Below are positions 34,883-45,393 of a stretch of DNA of 64,000 nucleotides, piece after piece. Numbering within the stretch: the stretch's first letter is position 1; each line of letters starts with the position of its first letter. Source of the stretch: Prostheceraeus crozeri (Eukaryota > Platyhelminthes > Polycladida > Euryleptidae); NCBI GenBank assembly GCA_907163375.1, contig CAJQUW010012889.1:372001-436000 (forward strand), in the 5' to 3' direction. Both the position numbers and the translations under genes were made by a program. Below the pieces are notes generated by a model. It saw nothing but the letters and a program-made list of their open reading frames with translations, was not told the origin of the DNA and made no database searches.

Positions 34883-36652
34883 ATGACAGCACAAGAGGCA
34901 CTTGACCGAGTATTGGGTTCCGATGACGAAGAAGATTGCGAGGCGGTGGTTATGCTTCCACCTAATGATGGTCAAAATTCCGAGGAAGAAAGTGGGGATG
35001 AGGATGAAGGAAATATCAATCATCTTCATCGTAATCAGCTATTATCAGAGGTTGAACTGGTTACATCAGAAGATCACCAAGACAAGGCGGATGCGAATAC
35101 GCAAAGTGGTAAGAAAAGAAAAATCTCGTGTCAGTGGACAAAGAAAGACAGTAACAATCGCATGGTAGTGAATAACGAAATGATAGAAGAGAATCAGAAC
35201 GAATTAAATGAATGTGAAAAGCCAGTGGATTTCTTCAGGTTGTTTTTTGATTCAAAGCTAATAGAATCCATTCTCATTGAAACTGAAAGGTATACCAATG
35301 AGAGTTTCACAGCAGATCAAATATATGCGGTTTTGGGCATTTTGATTATATCTGGTGTTTTGGGTTATCCACGACGAAGATTGTATTGGTCAAAAAGTGA
35401 TTTGCTGAGAAACAAGATTATATCTGAAAGCATGTCACAAAAAGAATTTGAAAAGTTGTTTTCTAGGTTGCATTTTTGTAACAATGATGATGCAAAATAT
35501 CACCCTGAGGATAAATTCTTTAAAGTAAATATTCTATTGAAATCATTAAACGAAAATTTCTTGAAATACGGCCCTGCAACAGAATATTTCAGTGTGGATG
35601 AATGCATTGTCCCTTATTTTGGTCGACACTCGTCAAAACAATTTATCAGAGGAAAGCCGATTCGTTTCGGATTCAAGGCCTGGGTGATCGCGAGCCAACG
35701 AGGTTACGTCTATCAATTCTCTCCGTACCCTGGAGCTGCTGAAAAGCCTACACCAGAGCACGACTTGGGACCATCAGCAAACGTTGTCATCTATTTGATG
35801 AAAGTTATCCAGAAAAGGTTTATGGATACTCAACTTCATGTCACGATGGACAATTATTTTACATCCATTTCTCTTCTTCGTTATCTCAATGAATTGAACA
35901 TCAAGGCGACAGGAACGATCCGGCGTCCAAGAATTCCAAATGCTCCATCCAACATGAGTGAATTAGATGGCAAAGAAAGAGGAAGTTGCGATTCGTGGTA
36001 AGTGCATGTTTGTGAAATCAAATATAAGTTTGACAACATTTCTGAATTCATAAATTTCATTCACAGGTTTGACAAGTGTTCTGGTGTTCATCTGACTAGT
36101 TGGAAAGACAACAAGGTCGTGCACGTTGCATCGACTGCCGCAGGTAGCGAGCCCATGGGGACAGCGCGCCGATTCTTTCGAAAGGAACGCGCTTTGAAGA
36201 CAATCTCATGTCCCGAATCTATAAAATTGTATAACAAGACGATGGGCGGCGTTGATAGAAATGATCAAGACGTCGGATATTACCGCATTTCGATTCGCGG
36301 CAAAAAATGGTATTACCCAATATTTTTGCATTTGATTGATGTTGCCGTAGTCAATGCATGGCTACTTCATCGAATGTTGTGTGCGAATCTCAACGAACGG
36401 CCAATGGATTTGTTACAATTCCGAATCCAGCTGTCCGAATCTCTGCTAGCAGAAGCGATATCGGCACGATCCAGTTCTAGAAGTGTCAGACGATCCGTCA
36501 TGGATGAATTGCGATATGACGGGCTCAACCATCTTGTTGTTCCCGCAAAACTAAATCGTTGCGGTATCTGTGGCAATAACGCCAGTTTTCAGTGCGAAAA
36601 ATGTGGCCGAAACTTACATCCCAAGTGTTTCAAAATGTATCACACACGCTGA
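34883..36652 (+). CDS. piggyBac transposase
   Basis: Two exons, 34883-35997 and 36067-36652, are joined by a 69-bp intron (TCGTG then GTAAGT; acceptor TTCACAG then GTTTGAC). The join gives the conserved SCDSWFDKCSGVHLTSW, giving 566 residues, close to the usual length. Without splicing an in-frame TAA follows the donor. The acidic N-terminus (DDEEDCEA, EEESGDEDE) is typical. Catalytic Asp regions are visible: YFSVDECIVPYFGRH (about residue 236), VTMDNYFTS (about 323) and MGGVDRNDQ (about 430). The C-terminus has a cysteine-rich zinc-binding domain (CGICGN...CEKCGR...HPKCF). It catalyses cut-and-paste at TTAA in the nucleus. With intact ends this looks able to function, which I infer from sequence only. 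Confidence 0.93.
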
Positions 36653-37059
36653 AACGTGTTTTTTGTCCTGATAAAAAATGAAGTCTAAGGATGAAATTAT
36701 ACGTTTTGATATTGAATTTGCGCAATGTTTAAATTTTTAAACATCCGATATCTATGGGAAAAACACTTTATTTGTGTAAACTAATGCCAAATATGAAATC
36801 TACGCGCTGAATTACCCTAGGAAACAAATTTTCACTACGGTAATACAATTTTTTGACATCTTGCGCATAAATGGGTTAATATGATATTGTGCTCCCAGAT
36901 CAACACTCCAAGAGTGGGAATGAGCGCCTTTTCGTGTCTGCGAGCAGGATGATATACTGGTACTTCCATCTACTGCCAAGTCAGACGTGAAATATTTCCA
37001 TGTTGAACTTTGACTTGTTGGTTTCCTCAATGCCAAATTTTCTCCGAGCACGGATGTAA

Positions 37060-37503
37060 TCTGATGTGAAGCGATACATGAAAGAATGTATAGGAAACCA
37101 GAGCAAAATATGTTGATCAGTTTGAACTGTGAGTGTGTGATTGAGAGATGATTGCCTGGAAATATGTTATGGAAACAATTATCTTTCACAACTTCACTTT
37201 TCTGATTTTTATGAACTGAACTCTATTATCTAAATGGAATGGCAGATGAACCATTAGAACCAAGAAGAGGATCGGCGTCTGTAAAATTAAGAAATTTAAA
37301 AGCAAATGTTTCAGTTAAGAATATTCCTGTCTTCCGTATCTGACATTATCAGGATGGGATATGCCGTCCGTGTGGCGCTAATGTTTCATAATTATTTCAC
37401 AATTCACCGTAAATTCTGACTGTTATTGAATTTCAGACTTGACTGATGCAGAAAGTAATGGAGTTTAAGAACTTATGGTCAAGAAAAGTCAGAGATCCAA
37501 ACC
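37060..37503. repeat. duplicated 5' segment, copy 2
   Basis: Match to 29745-30187: leader coding region, 5' UTR and upstream flank. Here it continues into the F5/8 domain rather than the minisatellite, so it is likely the ancestral arrangement. Confidence 0.85.
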
Positions 37504-37889
37504 CAGACTGACACATTGGAAATGCAGAGAAGAAGTTTTATCTTCATTGAATACTAATTTATCTTATCTATCCTAATTTTCAGTAGTCCATGTCTATAAG
37601 ATTGCAGTGTTTTCACTTAATCTCTCTTCATTGTTGCCCCACTATAGAAATTGAAGGTCTTAAGCTTTCAGATGTATTTGGTCGAATGCGCTTCAGATGA
37701 GTTTATAAATAAAGATAACCACCAAATTCATTTGTGACAAAATCAAAAACTATTTTTTGCACAATGCATTTCGTCCACTCTTATTCAAGTGCAAACATTG
37801 GACTGAAAATGAAAAAGAAATTCAGAAGTCATATGCACTCGCTTCTCGTTACTTGACCGATGCAGGAAGTAATGGAATTTAAGAACAAA
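37504..37889. other. no recognisable feature
   Basis: A short stretch at 37510-37555 (ACATTGGAAATGCAGAGAAG) recurs in diverged form at 38776-38815. Nothing else is seen. Confidence 0.4.
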
Positions 37890-38136
37890 TTAGAAAAATA
37901 TAATGGTTTGCGGAAAACACTAACTGCTCTTTTAAAATATCTCTAATTATTTGCAAACGTTTCGGTGGCAATCTGCGCACCTTGATCACTGCTAATGGAA
38001 GAGATCGGACAATCATCAATCATGTCACCAAGATTACTGTTCATGACCTAGTTACAAGACATCAAATAGATATAAATAATAACTAGAGATATTTTAAAAA
38101 GTTGGTGTTTTCCGCAAACTATTATATTTTTCTAAT
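37890..38136. mobile_element. MITE with ~58-bp inverted repeats
   Basis: TAGAAAAATATAATGGTTTG at 37891 is matched by its reverse complement ending at 38134; the arms extend about 58 bp with few mismatches (TTTGCGGAAAACAC, TTTTAAAATATCTCTA). The middle contains CGTTTCGGTGGCAATCTGCG, which read in reverse resembles a decayed hammerhead core. No coding. Confidence 0.7.
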
Positions 38137-38339
38137 GAACATCGCAACTGCAAGTATATTTTCTATCTTAAGAACAAATGCAGTATGCGACAGCGAGTTT
38201 GCAACACCCCTGATATTGCAATTAAGAATACACAAGTGTCAATTCATCCTCACAGTTGCATAATTTAACTACCGGTACCTAACAATACCCATGGCTGCAT
38301 ATTCGAGCATATACAACAATGAGATCACAACAGATGTCT

Positions 38340-38650
38340 AAAGTTTGGGTTGATGCCCATTTGACGGAATCATCACCTTCACACGATGACTCACTGAATT
38401 CATTAGATTTTCACACACATCCTTGATTCCGTCGACTTAATACTGGATGTCGAGAAAGGCGCGAATGATCTCTGTCATACTTTTTGGACGCTTCCTTGAT
38501 ATCCGACGTTTGACAATCGCTCAGAAGATATCGATGGAGTTCATGTCCACTGATAATGCCGGACCAGGAAGCACTCTGACCTCAGCATCTTCGAAACTGT
38601 TAAATGATTTCCTGCAAATAAGGCAGGGTGCGCTATTTTGTTGAAAGTAG
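38340..38650 (-). mobile_element. Tc1-like transposase C-terminal remnant
   Basis: Minus-strand text reads FQQNSAPC, then DAEVRVLPGPALSVDMNSIDIF, a stop, and AIVKRRISRKRPKSMTEIIRAFLDI. It matches the family's QDNAPCH...PGPALSPDMNPIEHvWd.lKRR. It continues weakly as MNSVSHRVKVMIPSNGH. The catalytic Asp reads Asn here and there are stops; the ends are not visible. It is unrelated to the Tc1 derivative at 11623. Confidence 0.65.
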
Positions 38651-38816
38651 GCCCTGGCTCTCCCAAATTACTTGATCATTTGTGGAATAACTCTGGAATC
38701 TGCTATCTTCTATGTTGTCTGTAAAACACTGAAGTGATTATGGGTTCACTTCAAACATCAGGAGTCCGAATCTGATACATTAGAAATGCAGAGAAAAACT
38801 TTAACTTCATGGCAGG

Positions 38817-38870
38817 GATGCGGAGTCGGGGTCGGAGTTTTATGGACTCCGGCCTATAACTAGACACGAA
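38817..38870 (+). repeat. hAT-type terminus (GGAGTCGG)
   Basis: CAGGGATGCGGAGTCGGGGT and then TGGACTCCGGCCTATAACTA match the reverse complement of 1-78. Only one end is visible. Confidence 0.5.
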
Positions 38871-39450
38871 ATTTAATACAAACAAATTATTTATTCTCGT
38901 GCATGGTTGTCACTGTCTTGATGTCAACTTTCTCTGTCAAACAAAAGTACAGAGACAGCAGTCCATGCAAAGCTTGTAATAGTTGAGGGAATGAACCATG
39001 ATAATGGAAAAAGGATTGTCTTTTACTCGATGATTTAGAAGAGAAGACAAACCTTCCTAGCCACGGTCATACCAAAGCGCCAAAGGTCACATCAGAAACA
39101 AAAATGAAATACTAGTTTGCTTGAAAACATAAACCTCTTTGCTTTGTAGCTATTGAAAAGTAACTAGTCATTGGCTTGTTTTTTAACTTTGTTACCTTGA
39201 CGCACTTTGCTACGTTGAATTGTTTTTGCAGCACGTCTTGAGTTGAAGGTGGATTATGTCCCCGCCTCTTGACCTCTACTGGCTGGACTCTGTCCTTCTT
39301 TCAAATGCCTGAGGTACATTTCAGTCGATAGTGACTCTATTTTTTTTTGATAGATGCTAATCTTTCTCTATTATAAATTTAATTTTTGAGGCTGTGCATC
39401 TCAAATGTACAGGACCGCGCTTGGTCGGGTTTGAGCGTCCACACTGTAAA
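38871..39450. other. no recognisable feature
   Basis: No coding, RNA or repeat evidence that I can support. Confidence 0.4.
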
Positions 39451-39451
39451 C

Positions 39452-39575
39452 GGTAAGGCACGAAATTTTCCTTGAATTAGGCACGAAACTTAGGCATCAA
39501 TTCTAACCAACACAAGGCACGAGTGGGCGCGAAGCCATGGCGCCTAAGCTCGTGCCCATTGGTGCCTAATTTTTC
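39452..39575 (+). repeat. CACTG-type terminus with GGCACGAA words
   Basis: CACTGTAAACGGTAAGGCAC is followed by repeated GGCACGAA and related words (39461-39560), partly as inverted pairs (AAGCTCGTGCC). This is the third locus that starts CACTGTAAA and carries its own repeated subterminal word. No matching right end was found in the window; the flank is CA rather than TA. Confidence 0.5.
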
Positions 39576-40425
39576 TCTTCGCGAAATACAGCTTCTACAT
39601 GCTACTGGTATCAGTAGTAAAATCCGTACCCTTATTTATTACTATATCGTAAAATTCTCTTCCGTTAATTATTCTGAATTAAAAGAAAGAAAAAGTTTCT
39701 ATACTTCGATCATGCATATATTAAATTTCAAATGAATGAGAAGCAAAATATTGGATTTCTAGTATGCACAAAGGGAATTACTTTTTGAGAATCTGAACAA
39801 TTCAACATCGATGCATAAATAAAGTACCATCAGATTTCAGGAGCATTTAAAACTATAAAACATGCTTACCGAAAAGTCTGAATAATTCATATAACACGAT
39901 TCGGGTATACTTGGCAAAACTCCAGAACATATGCCGGCTATATAAAAATCAAAACGCTCAGAGATTTTGTTCTACATTTACAAAGCGTACCGTCTGAAAC
40001 AGGGCGAGTCAAAAAGCATACAGTGAAAGGCATTCAGTAAGTTGAAAAGTTTTTTTGCAGCAAAATTCTTAATAAATTATGATGCCATGGAAAACTTAGT
40101 TATGGAAATTCTTGAAAACTGTCTTATTCCAACGAAGTTTCAAAGTGACAATTGTCAAAATATTTTTCATAGAAATGTACAATAAAGCTTTGAAGCTCAC
40201 AGTTTTTAGTTGCATTTCAAATCAACACAAAAACGAGTTTGGACAAAATTCCAGGGAATGCTTGGAGCACAACAAGGCCGTCAATTGTCTGCAGAGTCCC
40301 TCATAATGATTGAGTATTTATATTGCTACCATAGGTGTATAAAAAACAAAGCTTAGGCGATTGACAGCGAATGGATGAACAAAATAATTGTAACGTGCAT
40401 CTTATACAGATAATACAAATGTCAC
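39576..40425. other. no confirmed gene
   Basis: A TATATAAAAA box at 39939 has no recognisable gene downstream. Confidence 0.4.
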
Positions 40426-40429
40426 AAAG

Positions 40430-40790
40430 TTAGTTTCGCAGCATGAAAACATTGAACATGTTTGTCTTGAAGTCCATTAGGGATGACGATCAAACATCAT
40501 AATGGGGTAGTAAATTCCAATCGACAATGACTCTCTGGGAGAAAAAATGTTCACGAGACTGAACTCTTGAAAATTTTGAAAACGCTTTAAGTCACAACCG
40601 CAAAACCGCAAGTTGAAGAAAGTATCACAGAAAATCAGTCGAAGACGTTGAGGGGTTGGAATTCTAAGGATTCGTAGACGGTCTTCCTAGGAATGCCCAT
40701 ATAATGGCGCCATCAGTATCAAGAATGACCCCATTTAACGAAGTTCCGGAGGGGCTGAAGATATTCCACCAATATGTATTGATTCCTGAA
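40430..40790 (-). mobile_element. non-LTR retrotransposon 3' end fragment
   Basis: Minus-strand text reads REHFFSQRVIVDWNLLPHYD, then SLMDFKTNM, resembling the conserved C-terminus of Jockey/CR1-type RT proteins (R..FFs.Rv...WN.LP..vv....ls.FK). Upstream text is degenerate. Confidence 0.55.
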
Positions 40791-40908
40791 AATAGAGAAG
40801 AGCATGTAAAAATAGACTATGATTGTCTTATATTCGCAATTGTTGTTCATAAATGAAGATGGCAAAATCCCACACAATTGAATGTAAGTCATGTACACAC
40901 ATAAGCAT

Positions 40909-41710
40909 CAAGGATTGTCAAAATTAATTGACCCGAATTACTTCTTAATTAATTGGAGCCAATTGATTGATTGGTTGATACACCAATTTCAATTAATTAA
41001 TTGGCTAGAATAAAGAATCTCAATTAATTGATTGATATTTTTCCAATTCGTATTGATTACTGCATTTTCCAATTGCATCCAATTAATTGTTATCTGTTAG
41101 TAGCCGAGATTAAATATCTAATTTCGCCTCTGCAGTATTTTACTTTTCACAATTTACAATTATAGTAAGCATTTCAGGTTGGCAAGCAGTAACAACGTTA
41201 AGATTCATTAGTAGCCACAATTAAATTCATGTTTGTTTCAACCAGAGTAGACCAAGCAGCTCTAAAATGCAGACCAAGAAATTCTCTACTCAATCGTCAC
41301 TGGTAAAAACAATGGAGAGAATCACGAACGCTTGTATAAACTATATGCCAAAGGCATGAGAGCGAATGTAAGGAAATTATCGCTTGTCTGATTGATCTGA
41401 CTAAGCAGTATTAAAAAATATAAGAGATTGTTTATTGGTGTGTAACGTGTATATAGTTAAACAAATCTTGGATCAAGTAAATTTAATAATTAATGCTTTC
41501 AAGTTGCAGAAACTGCTCGAATTTTGGATTCCATTTTCAATATTGATTCGCTCACAATTCCAACTACAATCATTTGATTGATACATTTTCCAAATTCAAT
41601 TGTTAATTGGTTCACAATTTCCATTCCAATTAATTGATTGATATATTTTTCAATTTCAATCAATTGATTTCCTTGTCCAATTAAATTGCAATCAATTATT
41701 GAAATCTCTG
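40909..41710. mobile_element. non-autonomous hAT-like element
   Basis: The left end CAAGGATTGTCAAAATTAAT and the reverse complement of the right end CAGAGATTTCAATAATTGAT are imperfect inverted repeats. The 8-bp flanks ATAAGCAT (40901-40908) and ATAAGTAT (41711-41718) differ at one base, as expected of an aged hAT target duplication. Both subterminal regions are packed with CAATTAATTGATTGATA words (40930-41090, 41540-41700). No coding in the 802 bp. Confidence 0.65.
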
Positions 41711-42139
41711 ATAAGTATTGATGAATGACTATGATATTATTGAAAGTCCTTTACTATAGACTAGGAAGCATCGGAATAAGGGCTTTCTATCAGCTTAGCT
41801 ATCATCTACTATTCAATTCAAACATTTCTTCATCATGCAAGGTGAATGAATGAAAATAGGAAACTACAAGATGCAGTTAGAATCATGTGACACAGTGAGA
41901 CATCTACAACAGTTGAATACATCTACAACTAAAGAATCTAAAGAATGTACCATCATGGTTCAGATGTCTGTTCAGATTGTGTTTTTATGAACACTGCCTC
42001 AATAATATTTAAAACAAAGCTGTTTGTTAGAGACTTGAGCTAGGATTTTCTTATTTTCAGGAATACAACTCAATTTATGGTCAGATTAAACTGTCTGCAG
42101 ATAATTTCAGCTATCTCTACCATTGATTAAACTGCCAGT

Positions 42140-42400
42140 GTAGCTGGAATTCTGAAGTGTTCAGTATCCTAACCAAAGCCTTTAATAGCTTCGATTTAAA
42201 TATGATGGAGGCTTTGTACATAAAAAAGTCTAACCCTGATCTGAAAAGACAGTTGAACCATGATGAGGCCTATATAGCCTTCGATATATGGACTTCACTT
42301 TTAGACTGCATATACTTGCCTTTAACATATATCTTGTGCTTCATAGTATACATGAAGGCCTACAGCATTCTTCCAAACGCCAGCTGCTTCAAATAATTCT
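42140..42400 (+). mobile_element. Penelope-like element fragment 4 (endonuclease end)
   Basis: FSILTKAFNSFDLNMMEALY, then IKKSNPDLKRQLN and EAYIAFDIW, matches the end of GIY-YIG endonuclease regions in this class (mEAlyIk..kP.LN.Q...). Upstream coding is not recognisable; a small relic. Confidence 0.5.
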
Positions 42401-42457
42401 ACTCAAAAATTTACCAAAATATTACATAATACTCTTTAAATGTTCATTCTGACATGA

Positions 42458-42690
42458 CACCGGCGCTTTGGCCTTGCGGTGGAGTGTTTGCTCTGTGTCC
42501 GGGTGAACTTGGTTCAAGCTTTGGTCGGATCAAACCTAAGACTTTTAAAACAGGTACACTCTGCATTCTTGCTAAATACTCAGCTCTCAGAGAATCAGAG
42601 TGGGATAAATGACAACTTGGCAACATTGATGAAAGGCTTCGTGCCTAATGTGCCTCCGAGTATAAATACGGTTCATTTATTTAATGACGA
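42458..42690 (+). mobile_element. tRNA-derived SINE
   Basis: A tRNA-like head has an A-box-like TGGCCTTGCGGTGGAGTG and a B-box-like GGTTCAAGC (42511). The body reads AAGACTTTTAAAACAGGTAC...CTGCATTCTTGCTAAATACT, resembling bodies of SINEs common in marine invertebrates. It ends near ATAAATACGG. The internal Pol III boxes are diverged, so the copy is old. Confidence 0.7.
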
Positions 42691-42769
42691 TATCATATTT
42701 CGAAAATTTTGACAAAAGCCGTCGCTCGTTCAGACATGGAACGTCAACGTCTGTCAGTGAGGGAGATTC

Positions 42770-43345
42770 TTCATTCATTTGGAATTTCAAAAAATGGATG
42801 ACTGAAAAATGACGCTTCCTTGATTGCGACAAATAATTTAAATGGATGCACTTGAGATAAAATCCCGACATGTTTCGTCCTGTGTACAGTGTCAATGGTG
42901 CTAGCGGTTGATAGAGAATTCAAATTTATCATTGTCAGTATCAGTAAATGACGACGCTATGTTGTTTTGGGTATTGAGTTAATCAAGCTATAACTAAACC
43001 GCCGTCATGAACAGATCTGATGAGTTGCCACTACACAGCAATATATGGTAAATTTGTATAATTCTCTAACAAATGCCAGCACAGGGATCGCAATTCACCT
43101 AAGAAAAAACGCAGAATCGGGAAAAACCGGGGCTTGAATGTATAAATTTGAAATGTTTACATCAGACAAATTTCGTGAAAAACGGAAAAGCCGTAAAATT
43201 GCGATCCCTGCACCAGCACCATTGACACTACACAGGATGAAGCATGTTGAGATTTTATCTTAAAGCACAACAATTTGAATTCCTAGTCGTAACCAAAGGA
43301 GCGATATTTTTCGGTCATTTATTCTTTGAAATTCAAAAATACATG
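42770..43345. repeat. inverted repeat pair around a MITE
   Basis: Left arm 42770-42900 (TTGAGATAAAATCCCGACAT, TCCTGTGTACAGTGTCAATG) pairs with right arm 43212-43345 at roughly three-quarters identity. The arms enclose about 310 bp that includes the small hAT-like MITE. Probably a foldback-type element invaded by the MITE. Confidence 0.65.
43082..43210. mobile_element. 129-bp hAT-like MITE
   Basis: The ends CAGGGATCGCAATT and AATTGCGATCCCTG are exact inverted repeats. The 8-bp flanks TGCCAGCA and CACCAGCA agree at six positions, consistent with an old hAT target duplication. The interior is AT-rich with AAAAACGG/CCGTAAAA pairs. Confidence 0.75.
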
Positions 43346-43735
43346 GAATTGATTGCAAAGCGGCACGCAAGTGGATATATGATAGGAGCTGTCAGTCAAT
43401 TAGAAATGAAAAATATAGATTTGATCATCTATAATAGCAATAAATGCTGATTAAAAGAATTTGAGTGCATGAATTGTATCACTGAACTTTTGCTTGAATC
43501 TTTGCATTAATTTAACTTCAATCGTTCTACAAGTGCATAGCTAACTTATCAAAATTTATTTGACTTAAATCACCTTCTTAGTGTCTGTCTACATAATCTG
43601 TAATATTTGTTAACGGAAATGTATTTTGTGTTTATTCATCCATAATAATTTGACGCTGTAGTACCAATGCAAGTACCAAGATTAATGTGATCCAATCCGT
43701 AGATATGTTGACAGGCATTTTGATCTTAATCAGTA

Positions 43736-44065
43736 CACTGTAAACTCCTCGCCACGAAAGCTGCCACGAACTCGCCACGAAACGAATAATTGTTGCCGAC
43801 TCGTGGCAGGAAACTTGTCGCCACTAGCCGCCACTAGCCGCCACGAAAATCCGCCGAAGATGAGAGACCGCTTCAATCATTGAGATGATCACTTAATATA
43901 TTCTACAACATCGACATGCTGCTTGCTGGAAGCAGATTTACATAGTTCTATGGGATTTCGGTGAATATCCCTCGATATTCTAGGATTTGCAATATTTTGT
44001 TTAAATGTCGATGTGAATGTGATGAAATGTCTTCCCCAGTGTCGCCACCAACTCGGCAACACTAA
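43736..44065 (+). repeat. CACTG-type terminus, CGCCACGAA family (left end)
   Basis: TA then CACTGTAAACTCCTCGCCAC, followed by a cluster of CGCCACGAA/CGCCACTA words to 43860 and again near 44040. It matches the inverted right end at 61865-62061 over about 50 bp at roughly 80%. Confidence 0.7.
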
Positions 44066-45240
44066 CCACGAATTGAAACAATCGACTGAAATTAGCGAGA
44101 AGTGAACCAAAAAAAATCTTTCAATATTTTTGAGGAGTCTGGTGAGTAGATTGTTCATCTTAATATCAATTAGGAAGCTAATTTGCACCGTTTTAGACAT
44201 GCAGATATTTGTTTTGATGAATATGTTTTTGAGCAATTTTAATGGAAGACATTTTAGATTCAATGTATAATGTTGCGCTGTTCCATATGTGAATCGAATA
44301 CATTCGGGAGACATGTGTATCTTTCTCACGCTAAAAGGTATCTTGACAACAATTGTATTAATCACATGGTCAGGTAAGAAAATCAGTGATGATAAGCATA
44401 TTAGATTGTGGATGATAGAATGTAAAAGTTGATGTAGTCGGATTCATCTATATATGATTTCATCTATATCAATTACTTCATGTATACTAATTCTCCTTCT
44501 GTAGCTTTTCATGGTCGGGAATGAGACATTTTCAGATAAAGTAACTGAAATTCACCGAGCAAATTTATGTTGAAAGTCTAGATTTTCGCTCAGCTGCAGC
44601 GTAGGACGTAAACAGTTTCTGTATTGAGTACTTTGTTTGTCGGCCTTTACATTTAGCGCAGAGCTAAAGTCCAAAGCCTAAAATGCTCATTTTCAATTAT
44701 AATTCTCCACCAAAATATAATTTGTCTTCAGTGTTACAAATCATCCGTGCTATGTTTGCAAGCGTCACCATGGTTTTCATCGATAAATTTGATTTTAGTC
44801 AGCTGCTGTTATGACTTGTTATGCTGTTTCATGAGAAAAACTTCAGAAAACGCATTTCCCATGCTTTCAGAAAGCTTCGTTCTCATTGGTTCATTTCAGT
44901 GATTTATTGTGCCAGTAAAATAACTTGCATGAAGTCTCTCCCTGTCGATATATCGTTAAGTGGGAGGAGACTCACTGATGCATTACATCGAATAAACTAG
45001 TAGCTCCATAGAAATTGACAACAATAAAACCTCTAGAATGGAAATTAAGCTTCATGCAATGCACAATAACGGCACATAAATCGCACGCATTTTCACTTAG
45101 ATGCACCTGCCAACGTCTGTATGATTGTGTTAGAATCAGTCACATGTGTAAATCGAAGCTTTTAATTGGTGGTTCATGCCCCAACTTAGTTCCCCCGGAT
45201 GTGCCGCGACCTTGAGTCAATTTCCATTCTATCATATAGT
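44066..45240. other. no confirmed gene
   Basis: A minus-strand open stretch covering 43889-44365 has no family resemblance and overlaps the repeat words, so I do not call it a gene. Confidence 0.4.
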
Positions 45241-45255
45241 CAACTAGTATATATA

Positions 45256-45287
45256 TTGACTATATGACTATATAGTCATATAGTCAA
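45256..45287. repeat. perfect 32-bp palindrome
   Basis: TTGACTATATGACTAT is followed directly by its reverse complement. The word TATAGTCA also occurs just upstream at about 45236. Could extrude a cruciform; no partner gene seen. Confidence 0.9.
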
Positions 45288-45393
45288 CTTCAGATAAACA
45301 GTTTATTTCTATGAGTAGCTCCATTAACATTGCACTTCTTAGTAAACTTGAAACTTGTGATTGACCAATGAAAAAATAAAACGCGGCTGAATA

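Larger units (their letters stand above)
34129..36875 (+). mobile_element. piggyBac transposon, apparently complete
   Basis: The ends are exact inverted repeats CCCATTTATGCGCAA, flanked by TTAA on both sides (34125-34128 and 36876-36879), the hallmark of piggyBac. The element is 2747 bp. Subterminal palindromes built on GTTTAAAATTTTAAAC occur at about 34144, 34506 and 36725, a likely transposase recognition feature. It carries one transposase gene that looks whole once a short intron is removed. It interrupts an F5/8 exon. Confidence 0.95.
33883..37111 (-). pseudogene. signal peptide + F5/8 type C exon, split by piggyBac
   Basis: The host exon runs 37111-36876 and resumes at 34124-33883. Before the transposon it reads NIFCSGFLYILSCIAS (leader), then ENLALRKPTSQSSTW, LAVDGSTS and SWSVDLGAQYHI. 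After it, KEVRIISLF...TKVYLS...LCGEVV...GRYVTVFKN...LDLCEVQV completes an F-type lectin/F5/8 domain. The two halves meet exactly at a TTAA site, which forms part of the codons for Ile-Lys, so the insertion is inside the coding exon. It ends at donor GTAAGT (33882) in phase 1, compatible with exon 25737. The start codon position reads ATA where the duplicate at 29802 has ATG, so this copy is probably inactive even apart from the transposon. Secreted glycan-binding role inferred from family. Confidence 0.75.
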
